Part shown: positions 17,760 to 26,687 of the stretch, one piece after another
Layout: every line of letters starts with the position of its first letter
Numbering within the stretch: the first letter of the stretch is position 1
Assembly (NCBI GenBank): GCA_041399155.1
Contig: JAWKTI010000002.1
Coordinates: forward strand, 434,001 to 498,000
Direction of reading: 5' to 3'
Length of the DNA stretch: 64,000 nucleotides
Origin: Zavarzinella sp.
Lineage (GTDB): Bacteria > Planctomycetota > Planctomycetia > Gemmatales > Gemmataceae
Made by a program: the position numbers and the translations under genes
The notes under the pieces: generated by a model
Databases searched by the model: none
What the model was told of the DNA's origin: nothing
Seen by the model: only the letters and a program-made list of their open reading frames with translations

Positions 17760-18104
17760 ATGCTTAATTCAAGTAAATATTTCCAGATGCGTATTATTAA
17801 TTACTGGCAATTACATACCCAAATTGCTGACCATACTGACGACCTTCACCACTATTACGAAGCTGTGAAGTATCTACTAGATTCGGCAACTAGCAAGGCT
17901 GCCCTTGGCTGTGCCCTGGCGCGGGGGGGTCATTTGCATGCTGCCCGTGAATATTTGCAAATTACTCTTGCGGAGATGCCCTTTGACCAGCAGGCTACTA
18001 GGGCCTATTACCAGGTACTGCACGATGTTGGAACGCGGATAGAAGCCCGTTGTTTTGCCAAAGAACGGAAGGCTTTGCAAGCAGCACACCCTGAACAGTT
18101 GTAA
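17760..18104 (+). CDS. TPR-like protein, probably a C-terminal fragment
   Basis: 114 residues from ATG 17760. The middle has helical repeat character (AALGCALARGGHLHAAREYL, then FDQQATRAYYQVLHDVGTR) resembling the tetratricopeptide end of larger planctomycete proteins. There is no signal peptide and no ribosome site, and the first 25 residues look unlike the rest, so it may be the leftover 3' part of a longer gene. It sits among repeats in a gene-poor stretch. Confidence 0.5.
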   Translation: MLNSSKYFQMRIINYWQLHTQIADHTDDLHHYYEAVKYLLDSATSKAALGCALARGGHLHAAREYLQITLAEMPFDQQATRAYYQVLHDVGTRIEARCFAKERKALQAAHPEQL

Positions 18105-18606
18105 GTGGATGCCTGATTTGCCGAAAGCTCAAAGTTAAATTCTTTCGCTGACGCTTCAGGCTCGTTATCAACTCAGGTGCTCTTCGCGTCCTCGCGACTT
18201 CGCATGAGATTTCAAATAGAACCTTGCTGCCGACGGCGATAGAAGCAAAAATAACCCGCGGTAATTTACAAACTGAACTGGATTCCCGCCTGCGGGAATG
18301 ACGGTTGTTGGCACAACCGTATGAAGGTAAACCGCGGCTAATGCCGACGGCTCATCAAAAATTTGAAACAGGTACTTCCCAAAGTGGTCAATGTGGGGGC
18401 CGATGAGTATCGAAACCGCACCCACACAGCAAGTGTAATCAGGCTACCAGCAACTGGATGAGTTGCCGTTGTTTGCGATTCAAGTGCAGAAACAGCACAA
18501 ATTGGGTATTTTAATACAAGTGGAATAATTTCCATTTGTCAATTTCAGCGGTCACTTTGCCCTCGCGGCTACTAAAATGACAACGGTAAAACCAAGGAGG
18601 AACGAA
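18105..18606. other. repeat-rich spacer upstream of the dienelactone hydrolase
   Basis: Holds TCGCTGACGCTTCAGGCTCG near 18145 (shared with 8854) and CGACTTCGCATGAGATTTC (shared, with changes, with about 9390), plus the palindromic element at 18280-18325. A good ribosome site precedes the next gene. No coding gene seen. Confidence 0.55.
18280..18325 (+). repeat. palindromic interspersed element, copy 5
   Basis: GGATTCCCGCC/TGCGGGAATGACGG followed by the second hairpin ACGGTTGTTGGCACAACCGT; the best conserved copy together with that at 9301. Confidence 0.8.
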
Positions 18607-19383
18607 ATGCGTTACATGCTGACTTCTCTGTTGATTCTGGGCTGCTCGGGGGTGATGATGGCTGCGGAACTGAAAACCAAAGTGGTTGAATACGAATACC
18701 AGGGCACCAAGCTGAAAGGCTTCATGGTCTATGAAAATGTGGATGCAAAAAGGCCCGGCGTGCTGATTGTTCACGAATGGTGGGGGCTGAACGATTACGC
18801 CAAAATGCGTGCAGAAATGCTGGCCAAACTGGGTTACGTGGCATTCTGTGTGGATATGTATGGCGATGGTAAAACAACGGAACACCCCAAAGAAGCGGGG
18901 GAATTTGCTGGGAAGGTGCGTGAAAATCTGGAAGTATGGCGTGGGCGAGCCGAAGCAGGTTTGAAGACTTTTCAGGCACAGCCCCAGGTGGATGCCACAA
19001 AGATTGCTGCAATTGGTTACTGTTTCGGCGGTTCTACAGCCTTGCAACTGGCTTACACAGGTGCCGATTTGAAAGCGGTGGGCACTTTCCATGCCGCATT
19101 ACCAATTCCCACCGAAGCGGAAGCAAAAGCAATCAAATGCCCACTGATGATCTGCCATGGTGCCGATGATAGCTTCATCCCGGAACAGGTGATCAATTCT
19201 TTTAAAGGAAAAGTCACCGATGCGAAAGTGAAGCTGGATTTCATTGCCTACCCAGGTGCGAAGCATTCTTTCACGGTGAAAGGTGTTGATGCTAAAGGTG
19301 TCAACGGTCTGGCGTATAATGCCGATGCGGATGAAAAATCGTGGAAGTCGCTGCAGGAATTGCTGAAGACCACGCTGAAGTAA
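18607..19383 (+). CDS. secreted dienelactone hydrolase family protein
   Basis: 258 residues from ATG 18607, which has a perfect AAGGAGG 7 bases upstream; the signal peptide (MLTSLLILGCSGVMMAAE) confirms this start. The DLH signature is present: HEWWGL, the Cys nucleophile in GYCFGG (Cys139), Asp in HGADDSF and His in PGAKHSF. Classical DLH opens dienelactones in chloroaromatic breakdown, but secreted paralogues in planctomycetes have unknown ester or lactone substrates. It appears to be monocistronic, followed by a PSP1 gene 150 bp later. Confidence 0.88.
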   Translation: MRYMLTSLLILGCSGVMMAAELKTKVVEYEYQGTKLKGFMVYENVDAKRPGVLIVHEWWGLNDYAKMRAEMLAKLGYVAFCVDMYGDGKTTEHPKEAGEFAGKVRENLEVWRGRAEAGLKTFQAQPQVDATKIAAIGYCFGGSTALQLAYTGADLKAVGTFHAALPIPTEAEAKAIKCPLMICHGADDSFIPEQVINSFKGKVTDAKVKLDFIAYPGAKHSFTVKGVDAKGVNGLAYNADADEKSWKSLQELLKTTLK

Positions 19384-19533
19384 CGGCTCCAAGCACTTTC
19401 TCATTAAGCTTACCAACTCGTCATTCAGGATGTTTCCCACAAAATTACGAATTGGCGTGGGTGATGCTGGTTGCAACTCTTTGCAAAACCCTTAAAATCA
19501 CCCCTATTACATCAGTGGGGCAGGTGGTTTTAC

Positions 19534-20385
19534 GTGTCAGTCAAGGCGGAACAAACAGGTTATATCGTACGTCATGGCAGAATGCGACGTCTGGGACACT
19601 TCACCCCTACCAACGAAAGCACTTACGAACGCCACGATCAGGTCATTATCAAGACTGAACGTGGCCTTGAGGTGGGTGACCTGTTAACGAAAGCCACTCC
19701 ACAAGTTGTGCAGCAACTCGAAGACCCCAGTGTGGGTGAAATTCTTCGCAAATTAACAACTGACGACCAACGGAAGCTGCAGGAGCAACAGGCAAAACAA
19801 TCGGAATATGTCGAAACCAGCAAGCGGCTCATAACTGAACATCGGCTGGCAATGCAGGTGGTTGACATCGAAACCACGTTCGGTGGGGAACGATTCGTAC
19901 TTTATTTTCTGTCCGAAGGGCGGGTCGATTTTCGCGAGCTGGTGCGGTCGATGGCCAGAGCGTTCCACACCCGCATCGAACTGCGGCAGATTGGGGTGCG
20001 GGATGAGGCCAAATTGCTGGCCGATTTCGGCGATTGTGGGAAACCTGTTTGTTGCAATACCCACCTGGCAGTAATGCCACCGGTCTCCATGCGGATGGCC
20101 AAAATCCAGAAATCCACTCTGGATCCTTCGAAAATCTCAGGCCGTTGTGGACGGTTAAAGTGCTGTTTACGCTTTGAACAGGATGTCTACGACGAATTTC
20201 TGAAAGAATTGCCCAATGTGGGGGCACGCATTGTAACTGGTAAAGGGCAGGGGCGTGTCATTGCCCAGGAGATTCTTGCCAGACGATTGCTGGTGGAATT
20301 TGAAGATGGTCGCCGCCTTCCCGTGGCCCAATCCGAAATTCTGACCGTGCTGAGTAACCCCAAAAATGCCCACCATGACAGCTAA
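19534..20385 (+). CDS. PSP1 C-terminal domain protein (RicT/YaaT-like)
   Basis: About 283 residues if started at the GTG 19534 (VSVKAEQTG); a TTG at 19471 is also in frame but the extra residues look non-coding. The PSP1 domain is clear at residues about 120-240: GERFVLYFLSEGRVDFRELV, RIELRQIGVRDEAKLL, and the cysteine series GDCGKPVCC and SGRCGRLKCCLRFE. In Bacillus, RicT (YaaT) is part of the iron-sulfur Ric complex that affects mRNA processing by RNase Y. Cysteines for cluster binding are conserved here. Two small genes follow closely, suggesting a shared transcript. Confidence 0.85.
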   Translation: MSVKAEQTGYIVRHGRMRRLGHFTPTNESTYERHDQVIIKTERGLEVGDLLTKATPQVVQQLEDPSVGEILRKLTTDDQRKLQEQQAKQSEYVETSKRLITEHRLAMQVVDIETTFGGERFVLYFLSEGRVDFRELVRSMARAFHTRIELRQIGVRDEAKLLADFGDCGKPVCCNTHLAVMPPVSMRMAKIQKSTLDPSKISGRCGRLKCCLRFEQDVYDEFLKELPNVGARIVTGKGQGRVIAQEILARRLLVEFEDGRRLPVAQSEILTVLSNPKNAHHDS

Positions 20386-20422
20386 GTGAGATAGAACCAG
20401 ACGCGACGCACCCAGAGCACCC

Positions 20423-20839
20423 ATGAATTACACCGAATTACTCGATATTGTGCGATCGGATCCTCGCTATCCTGTTGCTGCGTATGTATTTACGATCGAA
20501 TCACTCGATTATACCTCTGCCAAAATCACCCATGCAGAAGAGGTGGGCGACCGCACCCCTGGCCATATTACCGGGCGCGAATTTGTGCTGGGCATGATTG
20601 AATTCGCCCGCAAAGAACTGGGGGTTTTTGCCCGCACCTTTTTTGAATTGTGGAACATTCAGACCCGTGATGATATCGGCGAAATCGTTTTCAATCTGAT
20701 TGATGCAGAGTTTTTGTCGAAAACCGAGAGCGACCAGCGTTCCGATTTTCACAATCTTCTGTCACTGGAACAAGCCTTAACGGAAGGTGTTACCATTCAT
20801 TGGGACAGCACCGCCGCCCTGAGACGGAGAGTTCGATGA
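20423..20839 (+). CDS. Minf_1886-like conserved protein
   Basis: 138 residues with no signal or membrane segment. Sequence such as YPVAAYVFTIESLDYT, RTPGHITGREFVLGMIEFA and TFFELWNIQTRDDIGEIVF matches my recollection of the Minf_1886 family, a conserved protein of the Planctomycetes/Verrucomicrobia group without a known role. It follows the PSP1 gene by 37 bp and overlaps the next gene by ATGA, so the three are probably one operon. Confidence 0.75.
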   Translation: MNYTELLDIVRSDPRYPVAAYVFTIESLDYTSAKITHAEEVGDRTPGHITGREFVLGMIEFARKELGVFARTFFELWNIQTRDDIGEIVFNLIDAEFLSKTESDQRSDFHNLLSLEQALTEGVTIHWDSTAALRRRVR

Positions 20840-21309
20840 AAATAGGTCGTATGCCCATGTACATCGTGGGGGCTGCTTTCGCGGGCTGGCTCTGCTGGCT
20901 TGGTTATCTGGCGTTTACAAAAACCAGTCCGGTGGTGGTATCTCGGGCACAAATGCTGGACGCCAGCCATTTTCTGCTGGTAAACGTGACAGTGAACGAG
21001 AAAGGTATCCCCTCACCCGTGGTGGACGTGGTGGAAGATATTCGCCCCACTCAGGCTGGTGCAGTCAGTGGTAAAATAAGTGTGCTGAACATTGAAGATG
21101 CCCGCCTGCATGGCAAAAATCAGATTTTACTTCGTGATACCGTATATCTGTTTGTGCTGCAACAGGTTCAGGGTGATCAGTACCGATTGGTGCCCATGCC
21201 ACGGGCACCGGGTTCCCGCTATGGCTTGAACAGTCCACTGGCAAAACCGTGGGTTTATGTCTGGAATGATGAAGTACAGCGGCAATTGAATCAGTTAGTC
21301 CCACAATAA
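20836..21309 (+). CDS. membrane-anchored protein, unknown
   Basis: 157 residues from ATG 20836, overlapping the previous stop by 4 bases (ATGA), which argues for translational coupling. One N-terminal transmembrane helix (MYIVGAAFAGWLCWLGYLAF) anchors a beta-rich external domain (HFLLVNVTVNEKGIPSPVVD, DARLHGKNQILLRD, RLVPMPRAPGSRYG). No family recognised. Its link with PSP1 and Minf_1886 proteins is only by position. Confidence 0.7.
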   Translation: MKIGRMPMYIVGAAFAGWLCWLGYLAFTKTSPVVVSRAQMLDASHFLLVNVTVNEKGIPSPVVDVVEDIRPTQAGAVSGKISVLNIEDARLHGKNQILLRDTVYLFVLQQVQGDQYRLVPMPRAPGSRYGLNSPLAKPWVYVWNDEVQRQLNQLVPQ

Positions 21310-21363
21310 ATGAATTAATTTTAATTAATTAGTTTTCGTTCATTTAGTCATTCTGGAGTGTGC

Positions 21364-22368
21364 GTGCGTATTGTCATGATGGGAACGGGCGGTTTTGCCG
21401 TCCCCACCTTTCAAAAATTGCTGACCGCCCCCACCATACAGGTGGTGGGGCTGTTTACCCAGCCCGACCGCAACGTGGGTGCAAGACGTTCCAGCACCCG
21501 TCAGGCCGTCGTGGGCATGAAAGATGTTGCTTTGGAACACAACATTCCAGTTTTTCAGCCAGAAAATATCAATCTCCCACCGTGGGAGGAGCAATTACGC
21601 GAACTTCAACCGGATTTGTACGTGGTGGCTGCCTACGGGCAAATTCTGAAGGCCCACATTTTGAACGTGCCCACCCATGGTGCGATCAATGTCCACGCTT
21701 CGCTTCTCCCCAAATACCGTGGGGCATCGCCCATTGTGCGTGCCATACAGGCAGGTGATGCTGAATCGGGCGTCACTATTATCCGACTGAATACCGGCCT
21801 GGATGCGGGGGAAATGTTAGCCAGACAAAGCACCCCCATCGGTGCGACAGAAAATGCGGGAGAACTGGAAGAACGTCTGGCAATGATTGGTGCGGACCTG
21901 GCCTGTCAGACGATTGACCAGATTCGGCTTGGCACCACCCACGGCATCCCACAGGATCTTTCTTTGGTTACCAAGGCACCCAAGTTGACGAAAGAAGAAG
22001 GTTTGATTCCGTGGGAACGCAGTAAACAAGTGGTGGATTGTCACATTCGGGCAATGCAGCCATGGCCGGCTCCCTTTACCTGGCTACACCGCCCCGGAAA
22101 GCCTTCTTTGCGGATTATTGTACCGCGGGTGGGAGTACCTGCTGCCCCACCTGCGGATGAAATGCCAACTACACCAGGTGGGCTGATTGCCACACCAAAA
22201 CAGCTAAAGGTACGCACGGGTGATGGTTGGCTGGAAATTCTGGAAGTACAGCCCGCCGGAAAAAAACGGATGCTGGCCGAAGAATTCCTTCGCGGCCATC
22301 CAATTGGCCCAGGAGACTATGTCGGGCCAGAGTTTTCGACTGACCCACCAGTTTCCAGTACTACCTGA
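21364..22368 (+). CDS. fmt: methionyl-tRNA formyltransferase
   Basis: 334 residues with the GTG 21364 as start (7 bases after GGAG; the protein then begins MRIVMMGTGGFAVPTF as in other Fmt proteins). The formyltransferase core shows VHASLLPKYRGASPI with the catalytic His and the folate/THF loop, AYGQILK, and LDAGEML. It formylates Met-tRNA(fMet) using 10-formyl-tetrahydrofolate for translation initiation. The C-terminal OB-like region follows from about residue 210. Its 3' end overlaps the convergent FHA gene by 52 bp. No def (deformylase) gene is adjacent. Confidence 0.95.
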   Translation: MRIVMMGTGGFAVPTFQKLLTAPTIQVVGLFTQPDRNVGARRSSTRQAVVGMKDVALEHNIPVFQPENINLPPWEEQLRELQPDLYVVAAYGQILKAHILNVPTHGAINVHASLLPKYRGASPIVRAIQAGDAESGVTIIRLNTGLDAGEMLARQSTPIGATENAGELEERLAMIGADLACQTIDQIRLGTTHGIPQDLSLVTKAPKLTKEEGLIPWERSKQVVDCHIRAMQPWPAPFTWLHRPGKPSLRIIVPRVGVPAAPPADEMPTTPGGLIATPKQLKVRTGDGWLEILEVQPAGKKRMLAEEFLRGHPIGPGDYVGPEFSTDPPVSSTT

Positions 22369-23822
22369 AGGTTGGCTTCAAACTCTGCAACACTTTGAAA
22401 GCGATTTTCGGGCATTGGTGCCATCGCCTGATGCACAATCCGGACCAGTTCTTCTGGTAAGTCGCCACGGATTTCACTCAGGTGCGTGGGAGGATTGGCC
22501 AGCATTTCACTGATTAACTGGTGATCACTGATCGACGGATATGGTTCCCGATTGCCCAGCAGCGCATAAATAACCGCAGCAAGAGAATACTGATCCGTCA
22601 AATGGTTGACCAGGTTATAGTTCAATAGCAATTCTGGTGCTGAATAACGATTAATCAGCGAATGATCGGACAGCAGGGTGATCCCACTCATTTCGCTGGA
22701 AAAATAATCCTGATTTATGCCAAATTGCGATAACAGAACGCTTTCGGAGCCCTCGTGGGAGTGCAGATAAATGTTTGCGGGCTGGATATCACGGTGGATC
22801 AGCCCCACTTCATGGATTGGCTTGAGGATCTGGCACAATTTCATCCCTAAACTTACCACATTCTGCCATGGCATCCCCATGCCATACTTCAGAAATTCTA
22901 GAAGCGGCGTGCTCATGATGGGTGGGCTGATCAAATACACTCGATTTTTTTCCACAAAGCAGTTCTGGTACGTAATGAGATTGCGCACCTGCAATTGCAT
23001 CGCTTGCTGTAACGATTGGATTAACTTCTGGCGGTGGGATTCCTGGTAGATCGGCTGATGCAACTGGGTCAATTCCAGAAGATTGTCATCAGAATCCTGG
23101 GCATGAAATACCCGCCCCAGGTGCGTTTCTCGAATCTGTCGCAGAATCCGAAAACCATTGAGCTGGGGTAGTTTTGGCTCGGCAGGTGATAATAGATCGC
23201 GTAGTTCAGGCAACTTTGCTTTCGGTGCCGCATTGATCTGCATTGTCTGATCAGGCGCTTCATTGGCATAATCAGCAAGCAGCATTCTTACTGCCGTGCG
23301 TAATTCCGGAAATCGCTTTTCATATTCGGCGGCAGTAGGTGTGTCCCCAAGCAGTTTTCGCAAACGGCATTCATTGTCAATTAATTCCAGCAGTTGCCCA
23401 CGTTCTAAAATCAATTCGGGATATTGGGATTGATAGTTTTCTACTTTTGTACAAATCTGCACGAGCCAATCCTGTTCCTGCTGAATCAGTAATTCATCAA
23501 AAGTGTTGATGACGTGGTTTGGATCAGCGGTAATTTCTACCTGAATGGTGGTTTTGCCAGCACGTAATTCATCGCCGTGCCGCAGATTTGCTTCATGTAC
23601 CTGCAGAGTATTCAGGAATGATCCGTTGTGGCTGTCCAGATCTCTCACTCGGCAATAAGGCGGATTCACCTCGATCACCAGGTGATACCGGGAGATGTAA
23701 GGATCGTGACGGATGCTGATATGAGCCTGGCGCGATCGTCCCACAACAAAAGTACGGTGGTTGTGAAACTCGAATGTTTCGCCAGCATGTTCACCAGCAA
23801 CAACTTTCAGAATAATGGGCAT
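22317..23822 (-). CDS. FHA domain fused to a kinase-like domain that lacks key catalytic residues
   Basis: 501 residues. FHA domain at residues 1-95 (VVGRSRQAHISIRHD, ISRYHL, DSHNGSFLN), which binds phosphothreonine. Middle helical region (about 110-190) with RLRKLLGDTPTAAEYEKRFPEL, common before planctomycete kinases. Kinase-like domain about 220-490: the glycine loop is replaced by IRETHLGRVF, the VAIK lysine position reads LLELTQLHQ, the catalytic loop is HRDIQPAN (Asp and Asn kept, Lys changed to Gln), and DFG is SQFG. Loss of the ATP lysine and of the Mg-binding Asp makes it a likely pseudokinase. Expected to act as a phosphopeptide-reading scaffold, possibly for kinases such as that at 30864. 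The 3' end overlaps fmt. Confidence 0.82.
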   Translation of the reverse strand: MPIILKVVAGEHAGETFEFHNHRTFVVGRSRQAHISIRHDPYISRYHLVIEVNPPYCRVRDLDSHNGSFLNTLQVHEANLRHGDELRAGKTTIQVEITADPNHVINTFDELLIQQEQDWLVQICTKVENYQSQYPELILERGQLLELIDNECRLRKLLGDTPTAAEYEKRFPELRTAVRMLLADYANEAPDQTMQINAAPKAKLPELRDLLSPAEPKLPQLNGFRILRQIRETHLGRVFHAQDSDDNLLELTQLHQPIYQESHRQKLIQSLQQAMQLQVRNLITYQNCFVEKNRVYLISPPIMSTPLLEFLKYGMGMPWQNVVSLGMKLCQILKPIHEVGLIHRDIQPANIYLHSHEGSESVLLSQFGINQDYFSSEMSGITLLSDHSLINRYSAPELLLNYNLVNHLTDQYSLAAVIYALLGNREPYPSISDHQLISEMLANPPTHLSEIRGDLPEELVRIVHQAMAPMPENRFQSVAEFEANLQVVLETGGSVENSGPT

Positions 23823-24009
23823 AAAATTTCGTTCAAACCTATTCGAAAATTGCTAGACGGCAAAAGATTGAAAGTCCACAAATTATAAAAATTTCCATGA
23901 TTCTTTCAATTGGGGTAGCTAAACGAATACTTGTAAAGAACTAACGATTATGTAATTGTAACTTATAAGTTTTGCTTACCTGCCCATACCTTGCAGGAGA
24001 CACCTTTCC
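23823..24009. promoter_or_regulatory. divergent intergenic region
   Basis: 187 bp between two divergent genes; AT-rich and must contain both promoters. No clear -35/-10 pair could be chosen. A ribosome site GCAGGAGACAC lies before 24010. Confidence 0.4.
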
Positions 24010-26650
24010 ATGAATTACAAACCCAGAAACAATCGCTGGGTGGTTTCGGCTGTGCTGTCAATGGCATTGATTGCCATTCCTACCTGGGCACAAACCACAT
24101 TCGAACAACTGCCTGAACGGGCACCATCCCAACCTGTTGGGAAAGCCCCACCAGATCAGGTATTTCAAACCTTACCTGATTATCAGGTGGAAAAGCTCTT
24201 TACGGTCCCCAAAGACAAATTGGGTTCGTGGGTATGCATGACCGTCGATCCGAAAGGTCGGTTAATCGTTTCGGATCAGGGGAATCAAGGATTATGCCGA
24301 GTGACACTGCCAGCAATCGGTTCGAAAGATCCGGTTCGTGTGGAAAAACTACCCGTGAAAATGAGTGCTGCGCAGGGCATGCTTTTTGCATTTGACAGCC
24401 TGTACGTATCTGTCAACGGTGGGCAGGGGAGCGGTCTCTATCGCCTGCGAGATACCAACGGTGATGACCAGTTTGACGAAGTTAAACTTCTCCGAAGCCT
24501 GCGTGGTGGTGGCGAGCATGGACCACATGCGTTACGGCTTTCGCCAGATGGGAAATCGATCATTATTGTCTGTGGCAATCACACCGATCCACCCGAGCCA
24601 TTGGCCCACAGCACCAATCCGTTACCCTGGGGTGAAGATCTGTTGCTGCCACGCCACTGGGATTCCCGTGGACATGCCCGCGGACGGATGGCACCTGGCG
24701 GATGGATTGCCAAGGTTGATCCAGAAGGAAAAACCTGGGAAGTCATCAGCAGTGGTTTCCGAAACACCTATGAAATCGATTTTAATGCCGATGGCGAGCT
24801 GTTTGCTTACGATTCCGACATGGAGTGGGATCTGGGGTCACCATGGTACCGCCCGACGCGTGTAATGCATGCCACCAGTGGGAGTGAATTCGGCTGGCGA
24901 AGTGGTACCGGCAAATGGCCCACCTGGTACCCAGACAGTCTGCCCGAACTGGTGAATATTGGCCCTGGTTCACCCGTGGGGGTGACGTTTGGCTACGGTG
25001 CAAAGTTCCCTGCAAAATATCAGAAAGCACTCTATATCTGCGACTGGACTTTCGGCACCATCTATGCCCTGCATTTAACCCCGAAGGGGAGCAGTTATTC
25101 CTGTATCAAGGAAGAATTTCTGTCGCGTACACCGCTGCCATTGACCGACGCTGTGGTGGGGCCTGATGGCGATGTACTTTACCATCGGTGGGCGTGGTAT
25201 TGCATCGGAACTGTATCGTGTTACCTATACCGGTAAGGAATCTACCGCGAAAGCGGACTACAAAGATGCCCAAAACGCTGACCTGCGTCAACTGAGGCAT
25301 GATCTGGAAGCATTCCATCGTCCCGGTGGAGATGCTGCTAAGGCGATTGCGTTGGCAATTCCTAATCTGAAGCACGAAGACCGCTTTATCCGTTATGCTG
25401 CTCGCGTCACGCTGGAGCATCAACCCCTGAACCAATGGAAAGACTTGGTATTAGCTGAAAAAGACCCCACCGCACTGATCAATGGTGCGATTGCCTTGGC
25501 ACGCAAAGGTGGCAGTGCAAATCAGGCCGATCTGTTGGTTGCACTTGATAAGCTCGACCTGGCAAAACTGCCTGTGAGCGAGCAGACCGATCTGGTGCGT
25601 GTCTACCAATTGATCTTTATTCGCATGGGTGAAGCCAGTCCCGAGTGGGCAGAAAAGCTTGCCAAGAAATGGGATCCCCTCTATCCCGCTGCAAGTGATG
25701 CTCTGAATCGTGAGCTGGTTCAACTGCTGGTCTACGTAAAATCCCCCACCGTGCTGGCAAAAACAATTGAGCTGATGAAGAAACCTTCGAAGCCGATTTC
25801 CCGTGCGGAAATTGATGAACTGATTGCCCGCAATAAAGGGTATGGTGCAGCCATCGAAAAGATGATGAAGAACGCACCCGATGACCAGAAAACCCATTAC
25901 GCCTTTGCCTTACGTAATGTAGAAAAAGGCTGGACGATGGAACAACGCAAGTTCTTCTTTGAATGGCTGAACGAAGCTCGCCAGAAAAGCGGCGGGAACA
26001 GCTATATCGGCTTCATTAACTTCATCGATAACGATACCTACAACCTTGCAACGGATGTGGAACGTGTTGCGATTGAGGCAGCGAAACTTCGCAAACCTTA
26101 CGTGCCCAAGGAACTGCCCAAGCCAAAGGGACCCGGCAAAAAATGGACAACGGAAGAAATTCTGAAGCTGATTGAGAAGCCGCTGACTGGACGCAATTTT
26201 GTGAATGGCCAAAAAATGTACTCTGCAGCACGTTGCGTGGTGTGCCACCGTTTTGCTGGTGAAGGTGGGGCCACCGGACCTGATTTGAGCCAGTTAGCAG
26301 GTCGCTTCAACAACAAAGACCTGACTGAAGCATTAATTGATCCAAGCAAGGTGATTTCAGATCAGTACAAATCACTGAAAATCACTACATTATCAGGCCA
26401 GACCTATGCAGGTCGGATTGTCAGTGATGCAGGCGGTGTTTACACCGTGCTGACCGATCCAGAAGATTCCACCAAGATCGTTGATATCAAAAAAGACGAT
26501 GTGGAAAGCATGGTCGATTCGAAAGTATCGATGATGCCAGTGGGGCTGCTCGATGGGCTCTCAGAACGGGAAGTGCTGGACCTGTATGCTTACATGCTGT
26601 CGCGTGGTGATCCCGGCCACCCAATGTTTGCAAAACAGAAGAAAAAGTAG
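24010..26650 (+). pseudogene. PVC-type heme-binding beta-propeller protein, frameshifted
   Basis: Two overlapping frames form one protein of about 880 residues. The first (24010-25236) has a signal peptide (VLSMALIAIPTWAQ) and a six-bladed sorbosone-dehydrogenase-like propeller (DYQVEKLF, VDPKGRLIVSDQGNQGL, GEHGPHALRLSPDGKSI, YEIDFNADGELFAYDSDME). The second frame (from about 25170) continues YFTIGGRGIASELYRVTY, then HEAT-like helices, then a C-terminal cytochrome c with CVVCH and a Met in VSMMPVGLL. The switch occurs within GATGGCGATGTACTTT: the expected GPDGDMYF needs two extra bases. This is either a real mutation or an assembly error. The intact family is exported and predicted to oxidise sugars or alcohols with heme c as acceptor, unproven. 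Confidence 0.82.
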
Positions 26651-26687
26651 AACAATTTGCAAAATCGAACTGCTGGCAGTATCTGAA

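Noticed and set aside
21313..21331. AATTAATT inverted repeat before fmt as terminator
   Set aside because: The stem is A-T only and would be too weak; probably base composition.
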